A DNA stretch of 64,000 nucleotides from Phycisphaeraceae bacterium (GTDB taxonomy: Bacteria; Planctomycetota; Phycisphaerae; Phycisphaerales; UBA1924): positions 1 to 64,000 of the forward strand of contig RECQ01000046.1 in NCBI GenBank assembly GCA_007693965.1. The letters are read 5' to 3'. Below are positions 25,236 through 35,383 of this stretch, piece by piece (position 1 is the stretch's first letter; the number at the start of each line of letters is the position of its first letter). The translations under genes and the position numbers were made by a program. The notes beneath the pieces are model-generated. The model was not told where the DNA came from, did no database searches, and saw only the letters and a list, made by a program, of their open reading frames with translations.

Positions 25236-26177
25236 CTCCAGCTCCACCCCCGGATCCTCCACCCTTGTCCCGCCGCCGTCGGTGAACGTGTGGCGGAAGC
25301 CGGGGCGGAGGGCGCCGCTGCCCCAGTTGCCACGCGCATCGGCGGCGATGAAGGCGACCTGGTGCTCATCAACCAGTTTGTAGCGCTTCCGCACGCGCTC
25401 CAGTGTTTCTGTGATGGCTTCTTCGGGCGTGGCGCCGCGGCGCATGAGTTCGACGATCAGGAACGCGCCGTTGACGCCGGTGATCAGCTCGCCGGTGCCC
25501 GTCGCGACGGCGGCGCCGGCCTCCTGATCGCAGTAGAGACCCTGGCCGATGATGGCCGAATCGCCGACGCGCCCGGGGACCTTGAAGGCCATGCCGCTGG
25601 TCGTGCACGCCGCGGCGAGGCGGCCCTGCACATCGCGCGCGATCATGCCGACCGTGTCATGGCTGCCGGCGGGCCCGCCGCGGCGCTTGGTCTGGTCGAT
25701 GCCCTCCAGCTCCTCGATGTTGATCGGCGGCAGCCAGCCCTGGTACATGTCGCGATCGATGGCGCTGGGATCGGTTCGCCACTGCATCCACACCTCGCGT
25801 GCGCGTTCGACGAGCAGCTCGCGCCGCTGAAAGCCCTCGCGCTCGGCGAAGCGCTCGGCGCCGTCGCCGACGAGCGTGATGTGAATCGTCTTCTCCATGA
25901 CGCGCCGGGCGATCTGCACCGGGTTGGCGAAGTGGTTGACGAAGCACACGGCGCCGCAGCGGTTCGGATCGGTCATGATGGCGCCGTCGAGCGTGACGAC
26001 GCCGTCGGCGTCGGGCAGGCCGCCGACGCCGACCGAGTCAATCGAAGGATCGTCCTCGAAGACGGTGGCGGCGTGGACGACGGCGTCGAGGGCTTCGCCC
26101 CCCGACGCGAGACCGGGAAAGGCCGCGTCATTGCCGACGGGGCCGAAGGACCAGGTTGTGAGCATGAATGGACCCAT
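25230..26177 (-). CDS. N-terminal nucleophile asparaginase (glycosylasparaginase/isoaspartyl peptidase family)
   Basis: This 315-residue Ntn hydrolase is expected to be made as an inactive precursor and cleaved before Thr in GSHDTVGMIA (about residue 180), freeing the nucleophile. The family blocks GGEALDAVVHAA, VGVGGLPDADG, VTLDGAIMTD and the C-terminal GVNGAFLIVELMRRG are present. The AGA-like ending (ATGTGELI) suggests glycosylasparaginase or a broad beta-aspartyl peptidase. No signal peptide is visible at the start chosen (26177); MLTTWSF at 26165 is the alternative. The longer upstream open frame is antisense to the lipoprotein gene and is rejected. Confidence 0.85.
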   Translation of the reverse strand: MGPFMLTTWSFGPVGNDAAFPGLASGGEALDAVVHAATVFEDDPSIDSVGVGGLPDADGVVTLDGAIMTDPNRCGAVCFVNHFANPVQIARRVMEKTIHITLVGDGAERFAEREGFQRRELLVERAREVWMQWRTDPSAIDRDMYQGWLPPINIEELEGIDQTKRRGGPAGSHDTVGMIARDVQGRLAAACTTSGMAFKVPGRVGDSAIIGQGLYCDQEAGAAVATGTGELITGVNGAFLIVELMRRGATPEEAITETLERVRKRYKLVDEHQVAFIAADARGNWGSGALRPGFRHTFTDGGGTRVEDPGVELEE

Positions 26178-26254
26178 GGGGCAAACAGCGTAACGACGGG
26201 TCGGTCGCCGCGTGGTCGTGCGACGCGCGATTTTTTCTGTATGCTCCCCGGCCC

Positions 26255-26885
26255 ATGACTGTTTCAAAAACGACCGGATTTTCTTGCCAATCGACACTGC
26301 CTGCCCGCCGTCGCTGCGCTGCTGATTCTGGCCGGCGTCCTGCCCGGCTGCACCTCGACGCGCCTCACCGAGCCGCCGCGCACCGCCACCGAGCAGTTCC
26401 TGATGAGCTACGCGGCCATCCAGGCGATTGAGAACATCGATTCGGCCCCGCTGGAGGGGCGCCTCGCGTATCTCGAAGAGCGGTATTTCGAGTCGATCGA
26501 CTCGAAATTCATGCTCGGTGAGATCCGGGCGCAGCTGATGACGCAAGGCGTCGTTCTTGTGGACGATCCGAACGAGGCGGAAATCATCGTCGAGGCCCGT
26601 TCGGCGGGTGTCGGAATCAACCGACACGACACGCTGCTGGGCATACCGTCCTTGCCGATCCCGATTCCCTTCGCGGGCGTCTTCGAGACGCCGGAGCTCG
26701 CGATCTACAAGAACGCTCGCCAGCGCGGGCAGGCTTCGTTCGCCCTGCTCGCCTACGAACGCGAGAGCCGCCGCTTCCTCCACGCGACAGGGCCCGCGGT
26801 CGGTTCGACCGCCGCCCAGGACATCGCGGTGATCGGCATTACGATCGTGCGCAAGCGCGAACATATGCCGAAGCATGAAGAGTGA
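26255..26885 (+). CDS. Lipoprotein of unknown function, apparent frameshift in the signal sequence
   Basis: The mature part is a 160-180 residue soluble protein that binds no recognised ligand. The frame that encodes it contains a lipobox, LILAGVLPGC, just upstream of the only internal ATG (26403), but has no ATG for the signal peptide. The ATG at 26255 reads MTVSK and falls out of frame at a run of five A (26266-26270); removing one A gives MTVSKRPDF leading into the signal. So the start is shifted either by a true programmed or decayed frameshift or by a homopolymer error. The rest (YAAIQAIENIDSAP..) is intact to the stop. Confidence 0.6.
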
Positions 26886-26894
26886 GACGGGGCG

Positions 26895-26962
26895 GGAATG
26901 TGGAATGTGGAATATCGAATAAGGTTCATGCGACACAGTCCATCTTCCACATTCCACATTCC
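26895..26962. repeat. Inverted heptamer repeat (GGAATGT/TTCCACA)
   Basis: The left arm (26895-26912) is GGAATGTGGAATGTGGAA; the right arm (26945-26962) is its perfect reverse complement, 18 bp. Each arm is a 7-base tandem (GGAATGT, GGAATGT; TTCCACA, TTCCACA). The 32-base loop holds no gene. It lies between a plus-strand lipoprotein gene and the 3' end of the minus-strand phosphatase gene, so it may end transcription from both. Confidence 0.9.
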
Positions 26963-26966
26963 TGCT

Positions 26967-28604
26967 TCACAGCGGCCGATACATCTCGACAATCAGCGTG
27001 TCATCCGCAGCGGGGCCCCAGCGGTGCTGATCGACGGCCTCCAGAACGGCGCCGGCCCAGCCGCCGTCTGCGACGGCGCGGGGGTTGATGGTGTGGATGA
27101 TGGCCTGCAGACCCTCGACGCGCAGCATCCCGCCGCGCTGGTCGCGGGCCTCGATCGCGCCATCGGTGTAGGCGATGAGCGTGTCGCCGGGGAGGAAGCG
27201 CAGCGAGCGCTGGTCGGATTGAAAATCATCGCCGTGGCAGGCGCCGAGGACGAAGGCGGTCGAGTCGAGCCGTTCGAGGCGTCCGTCGACGGAGCGGACG
27301 AAGGCGGGCGGATGCCCGCCGCTGGCCCATTCGAGTGTGTTCTGACGCGGATCGACGCGGAGGCACAGCGCCGTCGCGTACACACTGTGGTTGGCGAGCG
27401 TGAGGTGCACATAGCTGTTGAGGGCGGTGAGCACATCGCCGGGTGAGATGTCGGGCTCCTCGCCGAAGAGGCGCTCCAGCTCGCCGTGCAGACGGTTGAC
27501 AGTGAGGGCGGCGGGCACTCCGTGACCGGTGACATCGATGATGACGACGCTGACGGGCTCGCGCTTCGCATCGTCGCCAAGGCCGGGGAAGCGGTGGCAG
27601 TAGAGGTAGTCGCCGCCAATCTGGCGCATGGGCTCGTACACGAAGTCGAAGCGGACATCGCCGTCGCGGATCGGCTCGGGGAAGAGCGCCTCGTGGATGC
27701 GCCGGGCGTCGGTCAGCTCGCGCTTCATCTCGCCGTAGCGGCCTCGCAGTGCGGAGAGGTGATAGCGCTTGCGGAACCGGCTGTGGCGCCACCAGCAGAT
27801 CGCGGCGCCTGGCGCGGCGACGAGCGGGGAGAACGCGATCAGCAACGTCGGCGCCAGCCAGCCCGGCAGGTAGAACAGCACAATCAGAGCATTCAGGCCC
27901 AGCAGCGGCAGGAGCGGCCGAAAGGACTCCCGCGGCGTCCATGGCAAAAAGAGACAGGCGAAGAAATGTGCGAAGAAGATCTGCGACAGAGAACCCGCGG
28001 TTGTCTGCACGCGCTCGCGCAGATCAGACTCCGGCGCCGGCTCGCCGCGATCAACGGCCTCGGCAGTCTCGCGATCGTCGGCCGCGCCGTCCGACGCCGC
28101 CTGCTCCGGCGCCGCCACGTCTGCATCCGAACCCGCGATCTCCTCAGCGGCGTCCGGAGCGGCTTCAGCAGACTCCTCAAGCGCTTCTGGTTCGTCTGCG
28201 CTCGCGGCCTCGTCGGACAGTTCGATCTGGATCTGCGAGCCGAACCCGGTCTCCACCATCGCAACGTTGGTGATGAGTGAGAGCGCGCCGGGAAGCACGA
28301 TGAGCCAGTAGACCAGCCGAAGCGCCGCCTGCTGCGAGAGCAGCGTCCGCTTCACCTTCAGAAAAGCCCAGATGTAGAACAGGATCACCGGGATATTCAC
28401 CACCGACGTGATCAGGAACGCCATGGTGAACACGGCGCTGACTCCGACCGACAACAGGAACATCTGCGCGATCAAGGCGCCGAGCACCCCCAACGCGCTG
28501 AGACCCAGCATCACGCCGATGTACCACATCAAGCGCCGGCGCAGCCACCGCCCGCGCTCCTGCTCGAATTCGCGCCCGAACTCGCTGGTGAAAGTAGATG
28601 TCAT
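26967..28604 (-). CDS. Membrane-bound SpoIIE/RsbU-type serine phosphatase
   Basis: This 545-residue protein has about seven transmembrane helices in two groups (near 20-130 and 215-285) separated by a long acidic, alanine-rich linker (SDEAASADEPEALEESAEAA). The C-terminal half is a SpoIIE-type PP2C domain with the ligands intact: VVIIDVTGHGVPAAL, LIAYTDGAIEA and DDTLIVEM, plus ASGGHPP. It probably dephosphorylates an anti-sigma antagonist. It differs from the eroded PP2C-like protein at 4085 in keeping its metal aspartates. The ATG at 28604 gives MTSTFTSEF. Confidence 0.9.
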   Translation of the reverse strand: MTSTFTSEFGREFEQERGRWLRRRLMWYIGVMLGLSALGVLGALIAQMFLLSVGVSAVFTMAFLITSVVNIPVILFYIWAFLKVKRTLLSQQAALRLVYWLIVLPGALSLITNVAMVETGFGSQIQIELSDEAASADEPEALEESAEAAPDAAEEIAGSDADVAAPEQAASDGAADDRETAEAVDRGEPAPESDLRERVQTTAGSLSQIFFAHFFACLFLPWTPRESFRPLLPLLGLNALIVLFYLPGWLAPTLLIAFSPLVAAPGAAICWWRHSRFRKRYHLSALRGRYGEMKRELTDARRIHEALFPEPIRDGDVRFDFVYEPMRQIGGDYLYCHRFPGLGDDAKREPVSVVIIDVTGHGVPAALTVNRLHGELERLFGEEPDISPGDVLTALNSYVHLTLANHSVYATALCLRVDPRQNTLEWASGGHPPAFVRSVDGRLERLDSTAFVLGACHGDDFQSDQRSLRFLPGDTLIAYTDGAIEARDQRGGMLRVEGLQAIIHTINPRAVADGGWAGAVLEAVDQHRWGPAADDTLIVEMYRPL

Positions 28605-28685
28605 GGGGAACGGACCGGATCACGCTGCAGATGCGACGCTCCGGCGCCGCGACGCTCAGGGTATCAGATACCGGCTCGCCCTCGC

Positions 28686-29279
28686 TCAGTCGCGGCCGGC
28701 GCCGGGTTTCCACAGGACATCGCCCTTCCCACCGTCGTTCGCCAGTCGGGCGAGGACGAAGAGCAGGTCCGAAAGGCGATTCAGGTAGATCAGCGGCTCC
28801 GGCGAGGTCGCCTTGTGCTCGGCGTCGATCAAGGATGCGACGCGGCGCTCGGCTCGGCGCACGACGGTGCGCGCCATGTGCAGCCGCGTCGCGAGCGGCG
28901 AGCCGCCCGGCAGCACGAACGACCGCAGCTCGCCGAGTCCGGCGTTGTGCTCGTCGATGAGCTTCTCGATCCGCTCGGTCTGGCCGGCGGTGATGCGGAG
29001 CTTCTCCCCCGGCTTCTCGTCCTTGCCGATGGGCACGCACAGATCGGCGCCGAGGTCGAAGAGCTCGTTCTGGATGGTGAGAAGGATGAAGCGGATGGCC
29101 CGCCCCGGCTCGGATTCCTGATCGCAGGCGCCGACGGCGAGGCCGAGGGAGGCGTTGGCCTCGTCAACCGCGCCGTACGCCTCGACGCGCACGCTGGTCT
29201 TGGGGACGAGGGCGCCGTCGCCGAGCATGGTGCGGCCGCCGTCGCCGGTCTTGGTGTAGATCTTGGTGAGTTTGACCAT
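28686..29279 (-). CDS. Cob(I)alamin adenosyltransferase, PduO type
   Basis: This 197-residue enzyme transfers the adenosyl group of ATP to cob(I)alamin to form adenosylcobalamin. The N-terminal ATP-binding signature KIYTKTGDGGRTMLGDG and the helix GAVDEANASLG are clear, and the C-terminal block is RTVVRRAERRV followed by YLNRLSDLLFVLARL. It lies 114 bp downstream of fusA on the same strand, beyond a strong terminator, so it is probably transcribed separately. A cobalamin-dependent enzyme is not visible in the window. Confidence 0.94.
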   Translation of the reverse strand: MVKLTKIYTKTGDGGRTMLGDGALVPKTSVRVEAYGAVDEANASLGLAVGACDQESEPGRAIRFILLTIQNELFDLGADLCVPIGKDEKPGEKLRITAGQTERIEKLIDEHNAGLGELRSFVLPGGSPLATRLHMARTVVRRAERRVASLIDAEHKATSPEPLIYLNRLSDLLFVLARLANDGGKGDVLWKPGAGRD

Positions 29280-29323
29280 GTCGCACGCTATGGTACTCGC
29301 GGGATCGCGCGTTGGTCAGAAAT

Positions 29324-29358
29324 GAAAACCGGCCCGGAGGCGAGGCCTCCGGGCCGGT
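29324..29358 (-). terminator. Rho-independent terminator of fusA
   Basis: A perfect 14-bp GC-rich stem (29328-29341 with 29345-29358, ACCGGCCCGGAGGC) closes on a GAG loop. On the minus strand it is followed by TTTTCATTT. It begins 36 bp after the fusA stop and is oriented to end fusA transcription before the adenosyltransferase gene. Confidence 0.9.
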
Positions 29359-29393
29359 GAAACTTCTTCAGATTGTCCCGTTCATCGCCCGGC

Positions 29394-31499
29394 TCACACC
29401 GCGGCGACGATCTCCTTGGCGAGGTTCGGGGGCAGCGGGCGATACTCCAGCGGCTCCATGACCGAGGTGGCCCGGCCCTGGGTCAGGCCGCGGAGCGTGG
29501 TGGCGTAGCCGAACATCTCGGAGAGGGGCACCTCGGCGGTGACGAGCTTGATGACGCCGCGATCTTCGGTGCCGACGATGAGGCCGCGACGGGAGCTGAG
29601 ATCGCCGGAGACGGAGCCGAGGTATTCCTCGGGCGTCGTGACCACGACCTTCATGATGGGCTCCAGCAGCGTCATTCCGGCCTTCTGGCAGGCGTCGGAG
29701 AGGGCCAGGCGGGCGGCCTGCTCGAAGGCGACCTGCGACGAGTCCACCGGGTGGTAGGAGCCGTCGATCAGGCTGACCTTGATGTTGATGAGCGGGTAGC
29801 CGGCCATGACGCCGGAGACGGCTGTCTGGCGGACGCCGGTCTCGACGGAGGGGATGAACTCCTTGGGCACCGAGCCGCCGATGATCTTGTTCTCGAAGGC
29901 GACGTTGTCCTTGAAGTTCAGCTCTTCCTGCTCGGCCATTTCCTTGGTGAAGGGCTCGATGTTGATGATGACATCGCCGAACTGGCCGCGTCCACCGGTC
30001 TGCTTCACGAAGCGGCCGCGGATGTTGTTGGCCGATCCCATGATGGTTTCGCGGTAGCTGACGCGCGGCTTGCCGACCTCGACGTTGATCCGCATATCGC
30101 GGACCAGCTTGTTCTTGATGATCTCGAGATGCAGCTCGCCCATGCCGGCGATGATGGTCTGGCCGGTCTCGGCGTCGTAGCTGGCGCGGAAGGACGGATC
30201 CTCGCGCCGGATGGTGGCGAGGGCGTTGCCGAGCTTCTGCTTGTCGTCGGCCGTGCGGGGCTCGATGGACATCGAGATGACGGGCTCGGGGAACTTCATC
30301 TGCTCGAGCTTGATGGGGTGCTCGGGGTCGCAGATGGTGTCGCCGGTGCCGGTGTCCTTGAGGCCGACCACAGCCACGATGGCGCCGGCGCCGATCGAAT
30401 CGAGCGGGCGACGCTCCTTGGCGTGCATCTCGAAGATGCGGCTGACGACTTCGCGCTTGCCCGTCGTCGAGTTCAGCACGCGGCTGCCCTTGGTGAGGGT
30501 GCCGGAATAGATGCGGCAGTAGGTCAGGTCGCCGTGGGAGTCGCTCACGACCTTGAAGGCCAGCGCCGACAGCGGCGCCGACGGGTCGTGCGGACGCGTC
30601 ATCTTGATCTTGTCGTCCTTCACATCCACGCCCTGCACCTCCACCACTTCGATGGGCGCGGGCAGGTAGTCGATCACGCCGTTGAGCAGGCGCTGCACGC
30701 CGATGTACTTCAGGGCCGAGCCGCAGAAGACCGCGACGCACTTGTGGCTGAGCACGCCCTGGCGGATCGCGGACTTGATCTCCTCGACGGTCGGCTCCTC
30801 GTCGGCGAGGAACTTCTCCATGAGGTGGTCATCGAACTCGGACGCCTTCTCGATCATGTCGTGGCGCCACAGCTCCGCGGTGTCACGCAGATCGTCGGGA
30901 ATCTCGCCTTCCTCGACCTTGGCGCCAAGCTCCGACGAATCGAAGTAGTACGCCTTCATCGTCACCAGATCGATCAGGCCCTGGAAGGTGTCCGCCTGGC
31001 CGATGGGGTACTGCACGGCGACGGGGTTGGCGCCGAGGCGCGTCCTGATGGTGCCGAAGCTGAAATCGAAGTCGGCGCCGAGCTTGTCCATCTTGTTGAT
31101 GAAGCACAGCCGGGGAACGCGGTAGCGATCCGCCTGGCGCCAGACGGTCTCGGACTGGGCCTCGACGCCTTCCTTGCCGTCGAAGACGGCGATGGCGCCG
31201 TCCAGAACGCGCAGCGAACGCTCGACCTCGATGGTGAAGTCGACGTGGCCGGGGGTGTCAATCAGGTTGATGACATAGTCATCGCCATCGTAGATCCACG
31301 GGCAGGTGGTGGCGGCGGACTGGATCGTGATGCCGCGCTCCTGCTCCTCCACCAGGAAGTCCATCGTGGCGGTGCCCTCGTGGACCTCGCCCATCTTGTA
31401 GTTCTTCCCGGTGTAATAGAGGATGCGCTCGGTCACCGTCGTCTTGCCGGCGTCGATGTGTGCGCAAACCCCGATGTTTCTGACTTTGAGAAGGTCCAT
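29394..31499 (-). CDS. fusA: Translation elongation factor G
   Basis: This 701-residue translational GTPase moves the ribosome during elongation. The G1 loop is AHIDAGKTT at residues 12-20, the switch I region is RGITIQSAATT, G3 is DTPGHVDF, G4 is NKMDKLGA, and GSALK gives G5. Domains II-V are complete, with the domain IV block GRGQFGDV and the C-terminal TQGRATSVMEPLEYRPLP. The start MDLLKVRN at 31499 has AGGA upstream; the longer frame to 31553 starts at no supported codon. No rpsL/rpsG/tuf genes are adjacent, so the str operon order is not kept here. Confidence 0.97.
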   Translation of the reverse strand: MDLLKVRNIGVCAHIDAGKTTVTERILYYTGKNYKMGEVHEGTATMDFLVEEQERGITIQSAATTCPWIYDGDDYVINLIDTPGHVDFTIEVERSLRVLDGAIAVFDGKEGVEAQSETVWRQADRYRVPRLCFINKMDKLGADFDFSFGTIRTRLGANPVAVQYPIGQADTFQGLIDLVTMKAYYFDSSELGAKVEEGEIPDDLRDTAELWRHDMIEKASEFDDHLMEKFLADEEPTVEEIKSAIRQGVLSHKCVAVFCGSALKYIGVQRLLNGVIDYLPAPIEVVEVQGVDVKDDKIKMTRPHDPSAPLSALAFKVVSDSHGDLTYCRIYSGTLTKGSRVLNSTTGKREVVSRIFEMHAKERRPLDSIGAGAIVAVVGLKDTGTGDTICDPEHPIKLEQMKFPEPVISMSIEPRTADDKQKLGNALATIRREDPSFRASYDAETGQTIIAGMGELHLEIIKNKLVRDMRINVEVGKPRVSYRETIMGSANNIRGRFVKQTGGRGQFGDVIINIEPFTKEMAEQEELNFKDNVAFENKIIGGSVPKEFIPSVETGVRQTAVSGVMAGYPLINIKVSLIDGSYHPVDSSQVAFEQAARLALSDACQKAGMTLLEPIMKVVVTTPEEYLGSVSGDLSSRRGLIVGTEDRGVIKLVTAEVPLSEMFGYATTLRGLTQGRATSVMEPLEYRPLPPNLAKEIVAAV

Positions 31500-32053
31500 G
31501 ACTGATGTCCTGCCCGGGCTGACCCGGCGATCACCCCCTGCAATGGGGGCCAAGAAAAGAATGAAACTGTGACGGAGACGCCGCCGCTGCGGCGTCTGAA
31601 ATCTCGATCGGCGCCGGGGCCACGCCCCACCGGCCGTTCATGACTGCTTGTGTATCGGACGCCGCCCGGACTGACTCAACCAGTCAGCGAAGCGGCAAGT
31701 TGCATGACTCGCTCCGGCCCGCCGGAAGGCGAGCCGCTTTTCGCGAGCACCCTCAGTGCGAGCCGGCCTCGTCGTCCTCGTCTCGGGACTCCATGGCCGT
31801 CAACTCCAGTATGTGTTCCGCCAGCGCCGCTCTCGGAGCCACCTCCGGCCGACGCAGACGCTCTCGCAAACCCCGCTGCGCAGACCCGAAGCGGGTACAC
31901 AGCGATTCGATCGTATCTTGTTCAGGGTCCCCGTCAAGGCAAACTGCCTCGAACCGGGCAGAAATCAACGTTTCCTGAACACGAACGCCCCCGTCCGCGA
32001 CTCCGACCCCCGCCGCCGGGCCGGTTCCGCCGAGCAAAATCCGCTCGAAGCCC

Positions 32054-34246
<2,193 letters not shown>

Positions 34247-34386
34247 GGATGGGACTCCGAGGAAAAGACTGGGCCCCGGGTCATGGGGCGCGAGCGACGA
34301 ACAGTTGTCAGGATACAGAACTCAACAACGTACGTCCGAACCTCGCCCCAGTTGCATCCCCCACCGATCAAGCCTGACTGCCGTCC

Positions 34387-35373
34387 TCACTGCACCAGCC
34401 CCTTGGTCAGGCGCATGAACGCCGTCTCCAGGTTCACCGACTCCTCGGTGAAGCGGGTGATGCGAAAGCCCGCGTTGATCAGGCGGTTGGGCAGGTCGGT
34501 GGACATGTCCGGCGTCGACTCATCCAGCGTGACGTGCATGATGCGCTCGGAGCCGGAGCCCGCGGACTCGCCATTGGTGTACGGGCCGTGGGATTCCTCC
34601 GTGATCGACACCTTGGAAACGCCCGGCGTCTGCTGCAGCATTTTGGCGGCGTCCACCACGCGCTCGGCGACGCCCACCTGGAAGACGCGCCCCATCCGCG
34701 CCTGGCGGATCGCCTCGCGCACCGTGCCGCAGAAGAGCATCTCGCCGCGCTCAATGATCCCCACCGTGTTGCACAGCTCCGCCAGTTCATGCAGGATGTG
34801 GCTGGAGATGAGAATCGTCTTGCCCATCCGCTTGAGCTCCTTGAGCAGCTCGCGGATCTCGATGCGGGCCCGCGGGTCGAGCCCCGAGGCAGGCTCGTCC
34901 ATCAGCAGCACCTTGGGATCGTGCAGAAGCACGCGGGCGACGCTCAGCCGCTGCTGCATGCCGCGGCTGAGGGAGTTCACTTCCGACTCGGCCTTGTAGT
35001 GCAGGTCGGTGAGATCGAGCACATCGGTGACGACGCGTTTGCGCTGCTCGCCGTGGATGCCGTAGGCCGCGGCGAAGAATTCGAGATACTCCGTCACCAC
35101 CATATCTTCGTACGCGCCCATGAAGTCGGGCACGTAGCCGATCACGGGGCGGATCTGCCGGTTCTGATAGCCGATCGTCAGCCCGTCGATGGACGCCTGA
35201 CCCGAGGACGGCTTGAGCAGCGTGGCGAGGATCTTGATCGTCGTCGTCTTGCCGGCGCCGTTGGGGCCGATGAAGCCGAAGCAGTCGCCCTCGCTGATCG
35301 ACAGATTCAGGCTGTTGAGCGCGACGAACTCGCCGTACCGCTTCGTCAGGTTGACCGTCTCGATCATCGCCAT
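34387..35373 (-). CDS. ABC transporter ATP-binding protein
   Basis: This 328-residue ATPase has Walker A GPNGAGKTT (residues 39-47), the Q-loop region, signature LSRGMQQ, Walker B LLMDEPASG and the H-loop SSHILHEL. It belongs to the drug/gliding type that pairs with ABC-2 permeases. The C-terminal 100 residues, after the H-loop, form an extra domain of the kind found in ABC-2-linked ATPases. It begins 10 bp after the end of the large membrane gene upstream, so the two form a unit. A separate ABC-2 permease gene is not seen. Confidence 0.93.
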   Translation of the reverse strand: MAMIETVNLTKRYGEFVALNSLNLSISEGDCFGFIGPNGAGKTTTIKILATLLKPSSGQASIDGLTIGYQNRQIRPVIGYVPDFMGAYEDMVVTEYLEFFAAAYGIHGEQRKRVVTDVLDLTDLHYKAESEVNSLSRGMQQRLSVARVLLHDPKVLLMDEPASGLDPRARIEIRELLKELKRMGKTILISSHILHELAELCNTVGIIERGEMLFCGTVREAIRQARMGRVFQVGVAERVVDAAKMLQQTPGVSKVSITEESHGPYTNGESAGSGSERIMHVTLDESTPDMSTDLPNRLINAGFRITRFTEESVNLETAFMRLTKGLVQ

Positions 35374-35383
35374 GCAGGACGCC

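Noticed and set aside
26178-26957. N-terminal extension of the asparaginase
   Set aside because: The 260-codon upstream frame is antisense to the lipoprotein gene and lacks conserved sequence; the family begins at about 26177.
29373-31505. 710-codon plus-strand open frame opposite fusA
   Set aside because: The minus strand encodes an unmistakable EF-G; this frame has no ribosome site or domain.
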